DNA of 43,246 bases from Candidatus Zixiibacteriota bacterium. Lineage in GTDB: Bacteria > Zixibacteria > MSB-5A5 > UBA10806 > 4484-95. The stretch lies in NCBI GenBank assembly GCA_024231855.1, contig JAAEQD010000256.1:1-43246 (forward strand), given 5' to 3'. The notes under the pieces were generated by a model. The model was not told the DNA's origin. It saw only the letters and a list, made by a program, of their open reading frames with translations, and searched no databases. Shown here piece after piece: positions 7,734 through 14,679 of the stretch; positions within the stretch are counted from its first letter, which is position 1, and every line of letters begins with the position of its first letter. The translations under genes and the position numbers were made by a program.

Positions 7734-8348
7734 ATTTTTTATCTCGTTTGCGTTCTGAACAACATATTTACGACCATCTTTAATCGCTAGGTGTAAGTAT
7801 TTCGTTAGCTCATTTGACCCGATTTCTTTTAAAACCCATAGTGCCATAATTCGTTGATACTCATGATCGCTATCCCATGCTCTTTTACAGAGCGCCTCTG
7901 CATGTGTCGAATGTATTTTGCCTAGCGATTGCAATGCCATACGGCTTACGTATTCGTCAGAATCTTCAACCAGTTGCAGCAGCGCATTTTCAGCAACGTT
8001 TTTGTTCAATATTTTTTTCCCTAAAGAAACTGCAAACTGCCACTTGGCATCTCGTTCATTTGATTTTAGCACATTCTGTAATAACAATTCGAACAACTTT
8101 GGATACGATGCTACCTCTTCAATGAGTTCTTCCATTTCGTTATCTCTGGCGATGACATATATAAGATCATCAATTTCTGTTTTTGATAATACAGTTGGAT
8201 ATTTTTCCGAAATTAGAGCTAAAAATGCCCTATTGAGTGCAGGCCAATCTTGATAGTCGCACTCCCATTCAGCAGGGGGAGATTTCTTAAGATATGTATC
8301 TGCCCAAGCTTTAAACTTATTGACTTCTATTTTAAAAATTGTGTTCAT
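7728..8348 (-). CDS. HEAT-repeat-like hypothetical protein
   Basis: A 206-residue acidic, all-helical protein. The C-terminal half has a HEAT-like run of helix pairs (LLQLVEDSDEYVSRMALQSL, CKRAWDSDHEYQRIMALWVL, YLHLAIKDGRKYVVQNA), so it is probably a protein-binding scaffold. No enzymatic motif is visible. I chose the ATG at 8348. A GTG at 8366 would put the start inside the GTTATGC recombination-like box. There is no strong ribosome-binding site. The stop codon lies inside the attC-like box at its 3' end, exactly as in the neighbouring GNAT gene. Function is unknown. Confidence 0.68.
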   Translation of the reverse strand: MNTIFKIEVNKFKAWADTYLKKSPPAEWECDYQDWPALNRAFLALISEKYPTVLSKTEIDDLIYVIARDNEMEELIEEVASYPKLFELLLQNVLKSNERDAKWQFAVSLGKKILNKNVAENALLQLVEDSDEYVSRMALQSLGKIHSTHAEALCKRAWDSDHEYQRIMALWVLKEIGSNELTKYLHLAIKDGRKYVVQNANEIKNA

Positions 8349-8357
8349 GATTTGTGT

Positions 8358-8390
8358 GCATAACACATTTTTATACTACACTTACTCATA
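8358..8390 (-). repeat. Direct copy of the 33-bp GTTATGC-end flank
   Basis: This 33-bp stretch matches 7563-7595 at 27 positions: both begin GCATAAC and end CTTACTCATA on the plus strand. It lies just upstream of the HEAT-like gene, as 7563-7595 lies just upstream of the GNAT gene. The two genes thus share the same left border. Confidence 0.65.
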
Positions 8391-8397
8391 TTGCCAA
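8370..8397 (-). promoter_or_regulatory. Candidate promoter for the HEAT-like gene
   Basis: On the minus strand, TTGGCA (8397-8392), a 16-base spacer and TATAAA (8375-8370), placed just before the gene. Confidence 0.45.
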
Positions 8398-8439
8398 AGT
8401 CCCCAATCCGCTTGTAGTAAGTTCATTCGCAATACTATC

Positions 8440-8546
8440 TACCCCTTCCTGCCAGGGTGGCCCCACTCGCTTGCGGTGGGATCATCTATAGGCCAACGGA
8501 TTGCCGCGGTTGGCCTGTCGGCCTCCCTCGCAATGACTGCCAATTT
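8440..8546. repeat. Dispersed palindromic repeat remnant
   Basis: Contains GGCCAAC/GTTGGCC and CCCCAC/GTGGG inverted pairs and a TCCCTCGCAATGAC end, which is the complement-side relative of the CATTGCGAGG element at 4984-5103. No coding capacity. Confidence 0.5.
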
Positions 8547-8550
8547 TATA

Positions 8551-9042
8551 CTACGCCTTGCCCCGCCAGTTCACCTTCGTGCGCAGGTAATCGATAATCT
8601 CGTGGTCGCCTTCGTATTTTTTCACCTCGACACCGGCTAAATCGGCTAAGGTCATGGTGGCCTTCACGTACTCGTCCCAATCAGCACCGGCCAGCTCGTT
8701 TAGGTAGACTATCTTTTTCATGCCGGACTGGATTACCGCTTTCATGCACTCCGAGCAAGGGAACACGGTGACATACAGCGTGCAGTCATCGAGATTGCGT
8801 TCGGCGTGAAGGATCGCGTTCAGTTCGGCATGGACAACGTACATATATTTTTCCGGCCGGGTCTGCGGGATTTTGTCGTCATCCACATAACGCGGGAAAC
8901 CATTGTACCCCGATGAGACCACTTTTTTCTTCTCGTTATCGACGATCACCGCCCCGACCTGCGTGCTCTTATCTTTCGATTTTAACGAGGCCACCAGGGC
9001 CAGGGTCATGAAATATTCTTCCCAGGAGAGAGGTTGTTGCAT
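8551..9042 (-). CDS. Deoxycytidylate (dCMP) deaminase-like zinc enzyme
   Basis: A 163-residue member of the cytidine/deoxycytidylate deaminase superfamily. The zinc and catalytic motifs are HAELNAI (His ligand and proton-shuttling Glu) and PCSECMKA (two Cys ligands). The N-terminal part (MTLALVASLKSKDKSTQVGAVIV...GYNGFPR) is typical of the dCMP deaminase branch that supplies dUMP for thymidylate synthesis. It is somewhat divergent, so another nucleotide substrate is possible. There is no clear ribosome-binding site beyond AGGC at about -10. The gene stands alone between two repeat-rich spacers. Confidence 0.86.
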   Translation of the reverse strand: MQQPLSWEEYFMTLALVASLKSKDKSTQVGAVIVDNEKKKVVSSGYNGFPRYVDDDKIPQTRPEKYMYVVHAELNAILHAERNLDDCTLYVTVFPCSECMKAVIQSGMKKIVYLNELAGADWDEYVKATMTLADLAGVEVKKYEGDHEIIDYLRTKVNWRGKA

Positions 9043-9067
9043 ATTCGCCTGCCTGCTAAATCGTTTC

Positions 9068-9182
9068 TGTCATTCCCGTGAAAACGGGAATCTTCCTCTT
9101 GCCAGTAAGTCAAACATTCTTGTTTGACTAAGACAAGCAGGAATGCTTGTCCTACTGGATTCCCGTTTTCACGGGAATGACA
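9068..9182. repeat. Nested inverted-repeat element (MITE/REP-like)
   Basis: Perfect 25-bp inverted arms (9068-9092 and 9158-9182) begin TGTCATTCCCGTG. Each arm is itself a hairpin (ATTCCCGT-loop-ACGGGAAT). Between them an outer CCAGTA/TACTGG stem encloses two further perfect hairpins: AGTCAAACA/TGTTTGACT and GACAAGCA/TGCTTGTC. The element is non-coding and lies in a 345-base gap with no gene. Confidence 0.75.
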
Positions 9183-9189
9183 ATGAATC

Positions 9190-9263
9190 CGTAGGGGCGT
9201 CCTAATGGATCTTCGATATCGACATACGCCCTTCCGCGGACAGTCCAAATGGACTGTCCCTAC
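9190..9263. repeat. Second hairpin element, GTAGGG...CCCTAC
   Basis: An outer GTAGGG/CCCTAC pair encloses a perfect hairpin GGACAGTCC-AAAT-GGACTGTCC (9238-9259). It adjoins the nested element at 9068-9182 and completes the non-coding gap before the PHP gene. Confidence 0.6.
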
Positions 9264-9307
9264 AATTAAATAATATATCAACTTGGCACCATCCACAACA
9301 AAAATTC

Positions 9308-9336
9308 TTTACAGGCGTAGACTTAATATATATTAT
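9308..9336 (+). promoter_or_regulatory. Promoter of the PHP/ATP-grasp operon
   Basis: TTTACA (9308-9313), a 17-base spacer and TATTAT (9331-9336), about 50 bases before the PHP gene start. Confidence 0.5.
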
Positions 9337-9387
9337 CAAAAGACGATGTTAGTATTAATGTTAACTGAATCGAACAGGCAAACCTAA

Positions 9388-10077
9388 ATGGCGTTTAAAA
9401 TAGATTTCCACGTTCATACGAAATATTCGTTTGATTCTGTGAATAAACCATCGGCAATTATCAAAAAAGCCAAACAATTGGGTCTGGACGCGGTTGTGGT
9501 GCTCGATCATGAGACCGTGAAGGGTGGCCAGGAAACAGCGAAACTTGACAGCGATGATGTCCTGATTATCCCATCGGTGGAGATTTACACCGATATCGGC
9601 GATATAATCGGCCTGTTCGTGGATCGGGAGATCGAAGCCCGTGAATATCACGAGGTGATCGATGAGATTCATAATCAGGGCGGGCTGGTGATGTTGCCCC
9701 ATCCGTTTTATAAGCATAAGTTTCCTGACGACCTCTGGGATATGGTCGATCTGATCGAAATCAACAATTCCCGGGCGGTGCCCGATTGGAATGTGAAAGC
9801 CGCCGAATTGGCGGTCAAGCATAATATTCCGGCAGTTTCGGGCAGCGATGGCCATTTCTCCTGGGAGATCGGCAACGCCATAACGATATTCGAGGATACG
9901 CCGTCATCACAGGAGAAATTAACCGAGATGATACTGAATGGCAACAGGACTCATCAGCTTAAATACAGCAGCCCCATAGGCATAATATTAGGTCAAACCT
10001 TGAAATATTGGCGCCGACCTGATAAGATTATCGAGAGATTGAAAAAACTGGCGGGAATGGATATCAATAAGCGATGA
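9388..10077 (+). CDS. PHP-domain metal-dependent phosphoesterase
   Basis: A 229-residue single-domain PHP protein. Metal-binding signatures appear in order: DFHVHTKYSFD (HxH), LDHETV, PSVEIYT, LPHPFYKH and SGSDGHF. Such proteins hydrolyse phosphate esters, for example on nucleotides or small molecules, with two or three metals. The substrate is not predictable here. It overlaps the next gene by four bases (ATGA), so the two are translationally coupled and probably act in one pathway with the ATP-grasp enzyme. There is a weak ribosome-binding site only. Confidence 0.9.
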   Translation: MAFKIDFHVHTKYSFDSVNKPSAIIKKAKQLGLDAVVVLDHETVKGGQETAKLDSDDVLIIPSVEIYTDIGDIIGLFVDREIEAREYHEVIDEIHNQGGLVMLPHPFYKHKFPDDLWDMVDLIEINNSRAVPDWNVKAAELAVKHNIPAVSGSDGHFSWEIGNAITIFEDTPSSQEKLTEMILNGNRTHQLKYSSPIGIILGQTLKYWRRPDKIIERLKKLAGMDINKR

Positions 10078-11291
10078 AAATACTTCTCACAGATGGCGAC
10101 GCGCTTCACTGCCTGGCAATCGCCCGGCTTCTGGGCCGCAAGGGATTCGATCTAACTATCGGATCGCAGCGGCGATTTCCATCGGTGGCCTTTGCCTCGA
10201 AATACTGCAATCGCAAAGTGATTTATCCTGATCCCGGCAAACACCCCGACCGGTTTCGTAATTTCCTTTTTAATTACCTGGGCAAAAACAAACATGATGT
10301 TCTACTACCGCTTCGTTCCACCGTTGTCCCGGTGATCTCGGATAATCGCGAGGCGCTATCGAAACTGGCAGCCTTTGTGTTGCCGGAGAAGAAATCGCTC
10401 GATATCGCCTTGAGCAAAACCGAGACGTTTAAAACTGCCTCCGGGTGCGGCCTGACAATGCCGGCCACTTGCTACCCGGAATCTATGAGTGATGTTGAGG
10501 AGTTTGCCACAAGTTGCGATTTCCCAGTAGTCAGCAAGACCTCATTTGGCGCCGGTTCGCGGGGCGTGTATTATCACCACGATAGGAATGGCTTGATTTC
10601 TTACTGTAAAAACTACCTCTCCGGCCCAGATGTGGCGACTAATCCCCTTATCCTGCAAGAGTTTATAATTGGCCCAGGCTGTGGCTTCTTCGGCCTGTTC
10701 GACCATGGTCAACTCAAGACATATTTCATGCATCGACGGATAAGAGAATACCCGATAACCGGCGGACCATCGGTTTTAGCCGAAAGCTTCTATAACGAGA
10801 CGCTCAAAACCGAATCCTTAAAGCTTATGGGATATCTTAACTGGCATGGAATCGCTATGGTGGAATTCAAATACTCTCCGAGAAAGGGAAAATTCGTGCT
10901 GATGGAGATCAATCCAAAGTTCTGGGGCTCATCGGATTTATCGATACATTCCGGAATCGAATTCGCCCATAATTGGATTCAATTGGCTCGGGGTGAGGAA
11001 ATACCCGAATTCAAGGGCTATACTGTCGGCAAGAGATTCCGTTGGTTGGTCCCCGGCGACTTGATGTACCTTCTGGCCAATTTCGGCTTAAGCTCAAGCT
11101 GGTACGCGAGCTTCTTCGATAAGCGGATCAGCACCGATATGAAAGCCTGGGATATCAAACCGTTTTTTGTAGAACTTATTTTAGTTGCCGGTTATTTTTA
11201 TTTGTATGGCCCCAATATTCGTTATCCCTTTGGTCGAATACCATTAACGAAAGATATCGATATACCTATGGATAAACCGCCGTGGGAATAA
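10074..11291 (+). CDS. ATP-grasp ligase-like protein
   Basis: A 405-residue protein with an N-terminal Rossmann-like domain (MKILLTDGDALHCLAIARLL) resembling the pre-ATP-grasp domain of carbamoyl-phosphate synthase-like ligases. The ATP-grasp fold follows: an ATP-binding lysine strand FPVVSKTSFGAGSRGV, LILQEFIIGPGCG, and the metal-binding strand KFVLMEINPKFWGSSD. The C-terminal 100 residues are hydrophobic and aromatic-rich (LVPGDLMYLLANF, FFVELILVAGYFYLYG), perhaps membrane-associated. Related proteins ligate a carboxylate to an amine or sugar-linked group; the substrate is unknown. Its start overlaps the PHP stop by four bases. Confidence 0.85.
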   Translation: MKILLTDGDALHCLAIARLLGRKGFDLTIGSQRRFPSVAFASKYCNRKVIYPDPGKHPDRFRNFLFNYLGKNKHDVLLPLRSTVVPVISDNREALSKLAAFVLPEKKSLDIALSKTETFKTASGCGLTMPATCYPESMSDVEEFATSCDFPVVSKTSFGAGSRGVYYHHDRNGLISYCKNYLSGPDVATNPLILQEFIIGPGCGFFGLFDHGQLKTYFMHRRIREYPITGGPSVLAESFYNETLKTESLKLMGYLNWHGIAMVEFKYSPRKGKFVLMEINPKFWGSSDLSIHSGIEFAHNWIQLARGEEIPEFKGYTVGKRFRWLVPGDLMYLLANFGLSSSWYASFFDKRISTDMKAWDIKPFFVELILVAGYFYLYGPNIRYPFGRIPLTKDIDIPMDKPPWE

Positions 11292-11579
11292 AAAAAGTGA
11301 AACATCGAGTTTAAAATAACGTAATTTATTTTAGCAAGTTTAAAAATGCAACCTGCGAAACCGCCCATGAATTGAAGCGAATCATTATCGAATATGATTC
11401 ACAAGAGTTTTATTAGATCATTTAAAGCACGCGACCAGACATAAAACTTAGGCGATATAGTCAAATGCTTAAGTTTTTTCAAAGACAAAAATAGCATTAC
11501 CAAACCAGGAATTGGTTCCACATTATAATCTCACCTCGATTTCCCGCGGTTTAGGTATTTTCCAGCGAAAGGAAAGAGT

Positions 11580-12170
11580 ATGCCGAAAGATGTCAAGGTC
11601 ACCCGAACCGGTCTTGTTCTCTATGGTATCGCCATTTTAGTTGTAGCCTTTGTGGGCGTACTTATGGGAAACTGGCTTATCGGCGCCCGTCAGACTCAAA
11701 CTTATGAACATCAGATCCGGCAAATTCGGCAGCATGTTACCGCTTTAATCAAGGACGGCGACCAATTTCCGTCGATGGAATTGATCGATCTTGATAGCAA
11801 ACCGATCAACGCACTAACGCTTTTCGAAAACCATAAAAACCTTCTAATTACTATTTCACCGGGATGTAAACCTTGCGCGCTAACTATAGCCGAGTGGCAG
11901 GAGTATATCGATACTATCCCTTCGGATATACGTATAATCGGCATAATCGATGCTAATCCCGGGCAGGCTCGAGCTTACATTAGTGAAACGGATTTTCCAT
12001 TCGTCATGTATTGCGACACCTCTCATGTTCTGCCCGATAAATATGGCCTGCAAGCTTTTCCATCGGTGGTCGGTATCGATGAAAAGGGTCGCGTCGTGTT
12101 TGTCCGTGAAGGCTGGCTGGAGGGGTTTACGCCGCTTGACGCGTACGAGATTTTTGCGAACAACCAATAA
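11580..12170 (+). CDS. Membrane-anchored thioredoxin-like (TlpA-type) protein
   Basis: A 196-residue protein. Residues 12-34 form one transmembrane anchor (GLVLYGIAILVVAFVGVLMGNWL), followed by a short helical linker. The redoxin domain has a CxxC active site, SPGCKPC with Cys96 and Cys99, and the cis-proline segment is FPSVV. It should work outside the cytoplasmic membrane as a reductase or disulfide handler. The start is preceded by GAAAGGAAAGAGT. The gene is followed after 72 bases by a small exported peptide with seven cysteines, a plausible substrate. The 288 bases before it hold no gene that I can see. Confidence 0.85.
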   Translation: MPKDVKVTRTGLVLYGIAILVVAFVGVLMGNWLIGARQTQTYEHQIRQIRQHVTALIKDGDQFPSMELIDLDSKPINALTLFENHKNLLITISPGCKPCALTIAEWQEYIDTIPSDIRIIGIIDANPGQARAYISETDFPFVMYCDTSHVLPDKYGLQAFPSVVGIDEKGRVVFVREGWLEGFTPLDAYEIFANNQ

Positions 12171-12248
12171 GATTTATAAGGCTTTACCGTAACGAGGCGG
12201 TTTAGCCATTGAGGGAAGTTTTAGCAAACTTGAAGGAGGTGAATGCTA

Positions 12249-12452
12249 ATGCGTAGAAAAATGATCGTTGCTTTGTTGAGCATCTTCATTCTGGCTTTCG
12301 CTATTGGAGCCATGATGCCGGCCGCCCAGGCGGGCGGGCCCTGTATCGCTTGTTGTATCAACGGCCAGTTGTTAGTCTGCTGTCCGATGCCCGGCGGTGG
12401 CTGGGATTGCTACTGGGATGGGCCATGTGATTGGGGCGGCATGATTCCATAG
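12249..12452 (+). CDS. Small exported Cys-rich peptide
   Basis: A 67-residue protein. A classical signal peptide (MRRKMIVALLSIFILAFAIGAMM...) probably ends at AQA, leaving a mature peptide of about 40 residues with seven cysteines, including CC pairs, and many Gly and Trp residues. I do not recognise a family. The AAGGAGG ribosome-binding site is nine bases from the ATG at 12249 but only three from the ATG at 12243, so 12249 is the better start. A terminator-like hairpin follows. The seven cysteines, an odd number, and the adjacent thioredoxin suggest redox-controlled folding, disulfide crosslinking or metal binding. It could also be the precursor of a processed peptide. No modifying enzyme is visible. 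Confidence 0.75.
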   Translation: MRRKMIVALLSIFILAFAIGAMMPAAQAGGPCIACCINGQLLVCCPMPGGGWDCYWDGPCDWGGMIP

Positions 12453-12487
12453 TCGCGCTGTCATGAAATAAGATCCTAATTTGTAAG

Positions 12488-12514
12488 GGCGGGAGCCAAA
12501 CGGCGGTTCCCGCC
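12488..12514 (+). terminator. Stem-loop after the Cys-rich peptide gene
   Basis: GGCGGGAGCC (12488-12497) pairs with GGTTCCCGCC (12505-12514), a ten-pair stem with one G-U. The T-tract after it is weak. Confidence 0.5.
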
Positions 12515-12648
12515 TCTGAATTTATTAATTCTTATTTTAAGCTGAGATTCCCTGAAGAAGTCTTCCCTTTAAATGTTCTATCTAGATTATTAAACATGTG
12601 ATAACAATATGTTTAATCATTTTGTATTAAGAAAATTTATAAACGAAC

Positions 12649-13956
12649 TTATAATTCGGCCTGAGTTACTTTCTTTTTCATCTGGAAATTAAATATCAAA
12701 ACTATCGCGCCAATCGCTACCAGCAAAGCCGCCGCTACGAATGCCATCTTGTAGGAATAAACCTGGCTTGCTCCCGATTTTATCAAACCATCCACCAGCG
12801 GGCCGGTGATAAACGTGCCCGGTAAGCCCCAACTTAGAAAAAACGAAGCGTTAAACAGGGCAAACTGTTTGCCCCTTTTCTCGGGAGGTATAAGTTTCGA
12901 GGCATAAGAATATGAAGCCGACATCAGTATCACCATCGCCGTCCCGCCCAGAAAATCACTGACATAGACCGTGCCCAGGTTTCGCGCCAGAATAAATCCA
13001 ACCAGGTATAATGTTCCGATCAGGCAGCCCGAGAGGAGCATGAATTCATCTTTAAACCTGCCCGATAGCGGCTTGATTAACAGTCCAATAGAGAACATCG
13101 CGACCGTGCCCATACTTAGAATATAGCTGAGAACCCGGCTTGAAACGTTGAAGCCATCCTCCAAAATGAGATATTGAGATTTCAATAAAATAATCGAGTT
13201 CATGCCGAAATTTATGAAAGTCATGGCCAGTAAAAATATCATGAACGTTTTGATGGTAGAGTCTCGCGAATCGATTTTTGAAATCGGGACGGTCGAAATA
13301 TCATCCGAGACGGGGCGTGCCGATTTTTTCACGCCGCCTTCGGGCACGAAAAACATAGGTATAGCGGATATAATCATTACGCCCGAGGCTATAAAAAATA
13401 ATGCCCCGCTATGAAATCCCCAGCCATCGTAATATCTGGACAAGCCATCGTAAAGAAGTCCGCCAATCAGGATGCCTATAAACCGGCCAACCGCGCCGAT
13501 ACTGGCCATCCTGCCCTGCAATCCCGCCCTTTGATCCTCCGGATATATATCCGAAATCAGAGCGCTCCAGGCCACGTTCGACATCGACCAGAATATCTCG
13601 ATTATGGTCATACCCAAAATCATGACATAGCCAGCGGCATACTTACTTTCAGGCAAAACATGTATATACCAAACAAAAATCGTAATTATCGCCGCCGCAA
13701 CCTCTCCGATTATTATCAAGGTTCTCCTCAATTGGAGTTTATCTGAAACCCGGCCCCAGATAAAAGTCTGGCAGATAACATTGATTATCATGGGAATAGT
13801 GGCGAATAGGGTGGTTTCAGTGACGCTTAAACCAAGAAAGAAACGAAGATAAATTGACAGATAACTGTAAAAAAGCCCCCGACGGAACATTATAAGGATT
13901 TGAAATGAGGATATATTGAGGAAGGTTCTTCTTTCTGATTTCAGTTCGCCGTTCAT
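12649..13956 (-). CDS. Major facilitator superfamily (MFS) transporter
   Basis: A 435-residue protein with about twelve hydrophobic segments in two six-helix halves and a longer cytoplasmic loop near residues 210-235 (PEGGVKKSARPVSDD...). The loop between helices 2 and 3 carries WGRVSDKLQLRRTL, a variant of the MFS motif GxLaDrxGrkxxl. The substrate is not predictable: no efflux regulator or catabolic gene is adjacent. It has its own promoter-like sequence upstream on the minus strand. Confidence 0.87.
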   Translation of the reverse strand: MNGELKSERRTFLNISSFQILIMFRRGLFYSYLSIYLRFFLGLSVTETTLFATIPMIINVICQTFIWGRVSDKLQLRRTLIIIGEVAAAIITIFVWYIHVLPESKYAAGYVMILGMTIIEIFWSMSNVAWSALISDIYPEDQRAGLQGRMASIGAVGRFIGILIGGLLYDGLSRYYDGWGFHSGALFFIASGVMIISAIPMFFVPEGGVKKSARPVSDDISTVPISKIDSRDSTIKTFMIFLLAMTFINFGMNSIILLKSQYLILEDGFNVSSRVLSYILSMGTVAMFSIGLLIKPLSGRFKDEFMLLSGCLIGTLYLVGFILARNLGTVYVSDFLGGTAMVILMSASYSYASKLIPPEKRGKQFALFNASFFLSWGLPGTFITGPLVDGLIKSGASQVYSYKMAFVAAALLVAIGAIVLIFNFQMKKKVTQAEL

Positions 13957-13999
13957 CGTGATAATGGTCTTATAGCCCCTTGAGTTTTCTGGACAAGAA

Positions 14000-14026
14000 T
14001 CTATATGACCTTCACGAGATTGTCAA
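14000..14026 (-). promoter_or_regulatory. Candidate promoter for the MFS gene
   Basis: On the minus strand, TTGACA (14026-14021), a 15-base spacer and TATAGA (14005-14000), 43 bases before the MFS start. The spacer is short, so confidence is moderate. Confidence 0.42.
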
Positions 14027-14146
14027 TAAATGATTATAAATCTTAAATCCTATTTTAAGCGCAAGTTACCGCGATATGATATCATTTATAACGGTTTATG
14101 CTATAGAAATATCGTCCCGAACCGGGATTAAATCAGTCTATGAGGC

Positions 14147-14338
14147 TCACGAGAAGCCGCCGGGCGCCCCGCAATTGCTTGGGGCGGAACCGGATATACC
14201 TCCGGCAAACGCTGAAAACATCTTTGTTACATCACCCTGGCCGCATTTGGGGCAGACTATATCGGAATTGTCCGAACAAGACCTAAGAAGTTCGAATTTT
14301 TCATCACATTCGTTACATCTATACTCATAAATTGGCAT
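14147..14338 (-). CDS. FmdB-family zinc ribbon protein
   Basis: A 63-residue putative regulatory protein of the FmdB/CxxC family. It starts MPIYEYRCNECDEKFELL, with a zinc ribbon built from CNEC and CPKCG, followed by a Gly/Ser-rich tail (FAGGISGSAPSNCG). The role of the family is poorly defined. AGGAG lies nine bases upstream of the ATG. It follows a small interrupted membrane ORF on the same strand with only nine bases between them. Confidence 0.88.
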   Translation of the reverse strand: MPIYEYRCNECDEKFELLRSCSDNSDIVCPKCGQGDVTKMFSAFAGGISGSAPSNCGAPGGFS

Positions 14339-14347
14339 TTATTTCTC

Positions 14348-14527
14348 CTATTTCAATGACAGTAGGAACCCCACCGCCCCCAGATAGATCATCGCTATCT
14401 TCGGTTGACACATCAACATTCACTGCGAACCGACAGAACTTGATATCATGCTTAATACATAGCCCGCGGCCATGCCGATAGCGGTGCCAATTAATATTCG
14501 AGGCAAATTGCGTTTAATTTTTTGCAT
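14348..14527 (-). pseudogene. Small two-helix membrane protein (DUF6132-like) with one in-frame TGA
   Basis: From the ATG at 14527 (GGAG seven bases upstream) the frame reads MQKIKRNLPRILIGTAIGMA... for 35 codons, meets TGA at 14422-14420, then continues open as MLMCQPKIAMIYLGAVGFLL to TAG at 14348. Read through, it is a 59-residue protein with two membrane helices, each with small-residue G-x3-G spacing, and a Cys-x-Pro segment between. That layout resembles DUF6132-type proteins (helix, short Cys-containing loop, Pro, helix with Gly-x3-Gly). It could be a recent nonsense mutation, a stop-codon recoding event or two separate micro-proteins. The family link is from memory and uncertain. Confidence 0.42.
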
Positions 14528-14679
14528 GTTTCTCCATATTCTGACAAGTTTTAACGATTTTTGGTTTCAAATTGTTCCAAAATCCCCGAAGAATCACTTG
14601 TTCCAACCTTTCTTTTTGCCCCTTGAAGCTTAACATAACTGATTATACGTCGATAATATACTTGTCAAGGTATTTATTT

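Noticed and set aside
9068..9182. CRISPR array or tRNA-like cloverleaf
   Set aside because: The repeats are inverted rather than direct and occur once, and there is no anticodon, T-loop or CCA arrangement.
11292..11579. A gene or promoter in the gap before the thioredoxin
   Set aside because: All frames are short. A TATAAT at 11524-11529 has no acceptable -35 at 16-18 bases.
14105..14130. TCCCG-AAC-CGGGA hairpin as terminator for the minus-strand FmdB gene
   Set aside because: Only five pairs and no T-tract on the minus strand.
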